Source: Candidatus Omnitrophota bacterium
GTDB lineage: Bacteria > Hinthialibacterota > Hinthialibacteria > JAKQFZ01
Direction of reading: 5' to 3'
Assembly (NCBI GenBank): GCA_029558215.1
Contig: JAKQFZ010000668.1
Coordinates: 1-15,725, forward strand
Length of the DNA stretch: 15,725 nucleotides
The position numbers were made by a program, and so were the translations under genes. How positions within the stretch are numbered: the first letter of the stretch is position 1; each line of letters begins with the position of its first letter. Shown here in pieces: positions 12,996-15,725 of the stretch. The notes below the pieces were generated by a model. It was not told the DNA's origin. It ran no database searches and saw only the letters and a list, made by a program, of their open reading frames with translations.

Positions 12996-15425
12996 ATGTT
13001 TGCCCAGAATGAGCGAATTCGTCCTGTAAACATCGAAGAGGAGATGAAGGTCTCCTACATCAGCTATGCGATGTCCGTTATCGTCAGTCGTGCCCTTCCG
13101 GACGTTCGCGACGGACTGAAGCCAGTTCATCGAAGAGTCATTTTCTCCATGCATGAGTTGGGTCTTGGGCCCTCGAGGCCTTACCGCAAGTCTGCAAAAA
13201 TCGTTGGGGAGACTATGGGTAAATATCATCCGCACGGGGATTCCGCCATCTACGATTCGCTTGTACGAATGGCACAGGACTTTTCCATTCGATACCCCGT
13301 TGTGGATGGACAGGGCAATTTCGGATCAGTTGACGGTGACCCTCCTGCAGCGATGCGGTACACCGAGGCTCGTTTGAGTCGAGTCGGGGAAGCGATGCTC
13401 ACTGATATTGACAAGGAAACGGTTGACTTCATTCCGAACTTTGACGAATCCGAGATGGAGCCTACTGTTTTGCCGAGTGTCATCCCGAACTTGCTGGTTA
13501 ACGGCTCTGCGGGCATCGCGGTGGGAATGGCAACGAACATTCCCCCCCATAATCTCGTTGAGGTGGTGGACGCAGTTCTGGCTCAGATTGACAATCCAGA
13601 TATCACAACTCGCGAGTTGATGGCTCTCCTGCCGGGGCCCGATTTTCCGACGGGGGCGACGATCTGCGGACGTCAGGGAATACTGGATGCCTATGAGACG
13701 GGACGAGGTCGTGTCGTCCAGCGTGCGACTGCTGTCTTGGAGCAGAGCAAGGCAGGCAAGCAAAATCTTATCGTGACCGAGATCCCGTATATGGTCAACA
13801 AGGCCAATCTGATTCGTGAGATGGCTGACCTGATCCGGGACAAGAGGATTGAGGGAATCGCTGATCTCAGGGACGAATCCGATCGCGACGGGATGCGCAT
13901 CGTGATCGAGCTGAAGCGCGGTGAGAACTATGAGGTTGTGCTCAACCAGTTGTACAAGCACACCAAGATGCAGAACACTTTTGGCGTCATCCTGCTCGCT
14001 TTGGTGGACGGACGTCCGGTGTATCTCTCGCTCAAGGAGATCATTGACCAGTTCATCAAGCACCGACGGGAAGTAATCACTCGTCGCACCCGGTTCCTGT
14101 TGGCAAAAGCCGAAGCCAGAGCGCACATCTTGGAAGGCCTTCGAATTGCCTTGGACAACATAGACGCCGTAGTCGCCCTGATCAGAAAGTCAGCGGATGC
14201 GGAGCAGGCGAAGACGGGCTTGATGAACAAGTTCAAACTTAGCGACAAGCAGGCTCAGGCGATCCTCGATATGAGGCTGCAGCGCTTGACTGGCTTAGAG
14301 CGTGAGAAACTCGAAGAGGAGTATCGTGCGCTGCTGAAGGACATCGAGTACTACAAGAACGTGCTCTCCAATGCAGCACTTCTCACCGAGATCATGAAAA
14401 CCGAACTTAGGGAGATCAAAGAGCGATTCGGTGATGACCGTCGGACGAAGATCGTCGAGGATGAAACCGATCTGGACATCGAGGATCTTATTGCAGAAGA
14501 GAATATGGTGGTGACGGTTTCGCATCAAGGCTACATCAAGCGAATCTCCACGGACACCTACCGGCAACAGAAACGAGGTGGTCGAGGGATCATCGCTGTT
14601 GAGACGAAGGAGACCGACTTTGTGGAGCAGATGTTCATTGCTTCCACGCACCATTACGTCCTCTTCTTCACCAATCAGGGACGAGTGTACTGGCAAAAGG
14701 TCTATGCGCTTCCGCAGGGGGGACGCGCAACCCGGGGCAAAGCGATCGTGAATCTGCTTGAACTTCAGCCTGATGAAAAGGTCACTGCCTTGATTCCTGT
14801 TGCTGAGTTTGACGAGAAGCACTTTCTGGTCATGGTGACACGCTTGGGCGTCATCAAGAAGACGGATCTCGCTGCATTCTCGAACCCCAGGCGCGCTGGG
14901 ATCATTGCTATGAACCTTGACGAAGAGGATCAACTCATTGGTGTTCAGATGACCGATGGCACCAACGATATCATCATCGGGACTCGATGGGGTATGGCGA
15001 TTCGCTTTTCGGAAGACGATCTTCGTTCCATGGGTCGCAACGCCCGTGGTGTGAAGGCAATCAACCTTGCCAAGGAAGATGACGTGGTGGCAATGGAGAT
15101 CGCTCGGGAAGGTGCTTCTCTGTTGACCGTGACAAGATATGGCTACGGAAAACGTACTCTCGCCACCGAATACCGGCGGATTCATCGAGGAGGGAAGGGA
15201 GTCATTGACATCCAGACGTCCAAGAGGAACGGCGAGGTTGTTGGACTGAAAGAAGTCTTTGAAGACGATGAAGTGATGATCATCACGCAACAGGGCATTG
15301 CGATCCGACAAGCAGTTAAGGAGATTAGAGAGATCTCTCGTAACACGCAGGGCGTTCGGCTCATCCGTCTGGAAGAGGGAGACACCGTCGCGACGGTTGC
15401 GACTCTAAAAGACAGCCTCGACTGA
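12996..15425 (+). CDS. gyrA: DNA gyrase subunit A
   Basis: A complete 809-residue type IIA topoisomerase subunit that, with GyrB, introduces negative supercoils by ATP-driven double-strand passage. The breakage-reunion domain begins with the conserved EEEMKVSYISYAMSVIVSRA stretch (14-33). The catalytic tyrosine is Y122 in AAMRYTEARL, the same number as in E. coli. The quinolone-resistance region (YHPHGDSAIYD) keeps S83 and D87, the susceptible-type residues. The GyrA box QKRGGRG (525-531) in the C-terminal beta-pinwheel identifies gyrase rather than topoisomerase IV ParC. The protein lacks a long acidic C-terminal tail. GATGGAGG ends 13 bases before the ATG, a long spacing, but no alternative in-frame start is near. 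No gyrB is in the window. The gene ends 7 bases from the convergent permease gene, with no terminator hairpin between them. Confidence 0.98.
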   Translation: MFAQNERIRPVNIEEEMKVSYISYAMSVIVSRALPDVRDGLKPVHRRVIFSMHELGLGPSRPYRKSAKIVGETMGKYHPHGDSAIYDSLVRMAQDFSIRYPVVDGQGNFGSVDGDPPAAMRYTEARLSRVGEAMLTDIDKETVDFIPNFDESEMEPTVLPSVIPNLLVNGSAGIAVGMATNIPPHNLVEVVDAVLAQIDNPDITTRELMALLPGPDFPTGATICGRQGILDAYETGRGRVVQRATAVLEQSKAGKQNLIVTEIPYMVNKANLIREMADLIRDKRIEGIADLRDESDRDGMRIVIELKRGENYEVVLNQLYKHTKMQNTFGVILLALVDGRPVYLSLKEIIDQFIKHRREVITRRTRFLLAKAEARAHILEGLRIALDNIDAVVALIRKSADAEQAKTGLMNKFKLSDKQAQAILDMRLQRLTGLEREKLEEEYRALLKDIEYYKNVLSNAALLTEIMKTELREIKERFGDDRRTKIVEDETDLDIEDLIAEENMVVTVSHQGYIKRISTDTYRQQKRGGRGIIAVETKETDFVEQMFIASTHHYVLFFTNQGRVYWQKVYALPQGGRATRGKAIVNLLELQPDEKVTALIPVAEFDEKHFLVMVTRLGVIKKTDLAAFSNPRRAGIIAMNLDEEDQLIGVQMTDGTNDIIIGTRWGMAIRFSEDDLRSMGRNARGVKAINLAKEDDVVAMEIAREGASLLTVTRYGYGKRTLATEYRRIHRGGKGVIDIQTSKRNGEVVGLKEVFEDDEVMIITQQGIAIRQAVKEIREISRNTQGVRLIRLEEGDTVATVATLKDSLD

Positions 15426-15432
15426 GTTAAAT

Positions 15433-15725
15433 CTAGAGGCCTCGCAGAGCGTGATGGACGTCGAGGCGATAGAGCCGCCAGAGGGGCAGAATCTGCGCGG
15501 GAAACACAACGATCACGAAGAGTAACCATGCGCGCACTATCTGGCTTGCAGGCCACGAGAACCCCGCCCAAGGAAGCATATCGGACGCAAGTGTCTGAAT
15601 CAGAAAAGTCAGAACGCCATCCAGAACGACGGAGGGAATCAAGGCTGCAACAGTCAGCAGCCAGCCTTCAATCAAGAGCCATCCAGCAACTCTTGCCTTG
15701 CCGTACCCCAGTGCTCGAAGCACAG
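15433..15725 (-). CDS. C-terminal part of an FtsX/MacB-type ABC transporter permease (runs off the window)
   Basis: About 97 residues of a minus-strand gene whose 5' part lies beyond the right edge. It begins with VLRALGYGKARVAGWLLIE, the R-x-LG motif followed by a hydrophobic helix, typical of the start of the final FtsX domain (MacB, LolC/E, YtrF and related permeases). There are three hydrophobic segments (about 12-30, 32-48 and 64-86), and it ends in LYRLDVHHALRGL, resembling the 'rRl-P-eaLR' end of the family. The protein would sit in the inner membrane with a cognate ATPase, moving lipoproteins, peptides or drugs. The substrate class cannot be told from this fragment. The GTG near 15723 is an internal codon, not the start. 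Confidence 0.82.
   Translation of the reverse strand, partial: VLRALGYGKARVAGWLLIEGWLLTVAALIPSVVLDGVLTFLIQTLASDMLPWAGFSWPASQIVRAWLLFVIVVFPAQILPLWRLYRLDVHHALRGL

Noticed and set aside
13326..14126. 266-codon open frame antisense to gyrA
   Set aside because: Shadow of the highly conserved gyrase breakage-reunion domain; no start signals or recognisable motifs.
14295..15311. Long (338-codon) open frame antisense to gyrA
   Set aside because: gyrA is unmistakable on the other strand; the antisense product is low-information and His/Leu-rich, as expected of a shadow frame.
15426..15445. GAGGCCTC palindrome after gyrA as a terminator
   Set aside because: The palindrome has no loop and no T tract, and it falls inside the end of the convergent permease gene.

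Overview
The window is a mixed chromosomal segment (mid-50s or lower G+C by eye) from a Gram-negative bacterium. kdsA (KDO for lipopolysaccharide) shows an LPS-type outer membrane. The Thr/Pro-rich extracellular tail, the TMTC-like membrane protein with TPRs, the divergent YchF paralogue and the secreted GH-like protein are typical of little-studied lineages (Planctomycetes/Sumerlaeota/Hydrogenedentota-like), but I cannot place the organism to phylum from sequence alone. No tRNA, rRNA, CRISPR array, insertion sequence or phage gene is visible.

Layout. 1-204: C-terminal end of a Thr/Pro-rich secreted protein, then about 340 bases without a credible gene. 548-1639 (+): a divergent YchF/DUF933 P-loop NTPase, closed by a bidirectional terminator (1669-1713) shared with the convergent minus-strand genes. 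1729-4572 (-): a secreted GH-like protein, nfeD and a QmcA-type SPFH protein; nfeD and qmcA overlap by ATGA. 4694-6319 (-): a DmpR/XylR-type sigma-54 activator. 6511-10166 (+): an M20 metallohydrolase, an acetate kinase and a second, degenerate acetate kinase-like protein, the last two overlapping by ATGA. 10148-11872 (-): a TMTC-like multi-spanning protein with C-terminal TPRs, overlapping the degenerate kinase tail to tail. 12119-15425 (+): kdsA then gyrA behind a strong sigma-70-type promoter. 15433-15725 (-): C-terminal part of an FtsX/MacB-type permease running off the right edge.

The most interesting part is 4694-10166. The activator keeps the XylR_N and V4R sensor domains, all four predicted zinc ligands, GAFTGA and a Fis-type helix-turn-helix. 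The divergent intergenic region holds what such a protein needs: two palindromes 22 bp apart, an IHF-like site, a -24/-12 element, and a sigma-70 promoter for the regulator that overlaps the second palindrome. The controlled operon has no aromatic-degradation enzyme. It encodes a deacylase/dipeptidase-type M20 hydrolase, an acetate kinase whose catalytic residues are kept but whose nucleotide loop is altered, and a paralogue that has lost most catalytic residues. I propose a sensor-controlled hydrolase plus acyl-kinase module that may work as a catalytic/non-catalytic kinase pair. The substrate is unknown.

The rest looks like housekeeping or envelope functions: membrane quality control (NfeD/QmcA), envelope glycosylation or assembly (TMTC-like), LPS synthesis (KdsA), DNA topology (GyrA) and an ABC export or lipoprotein-release permease.
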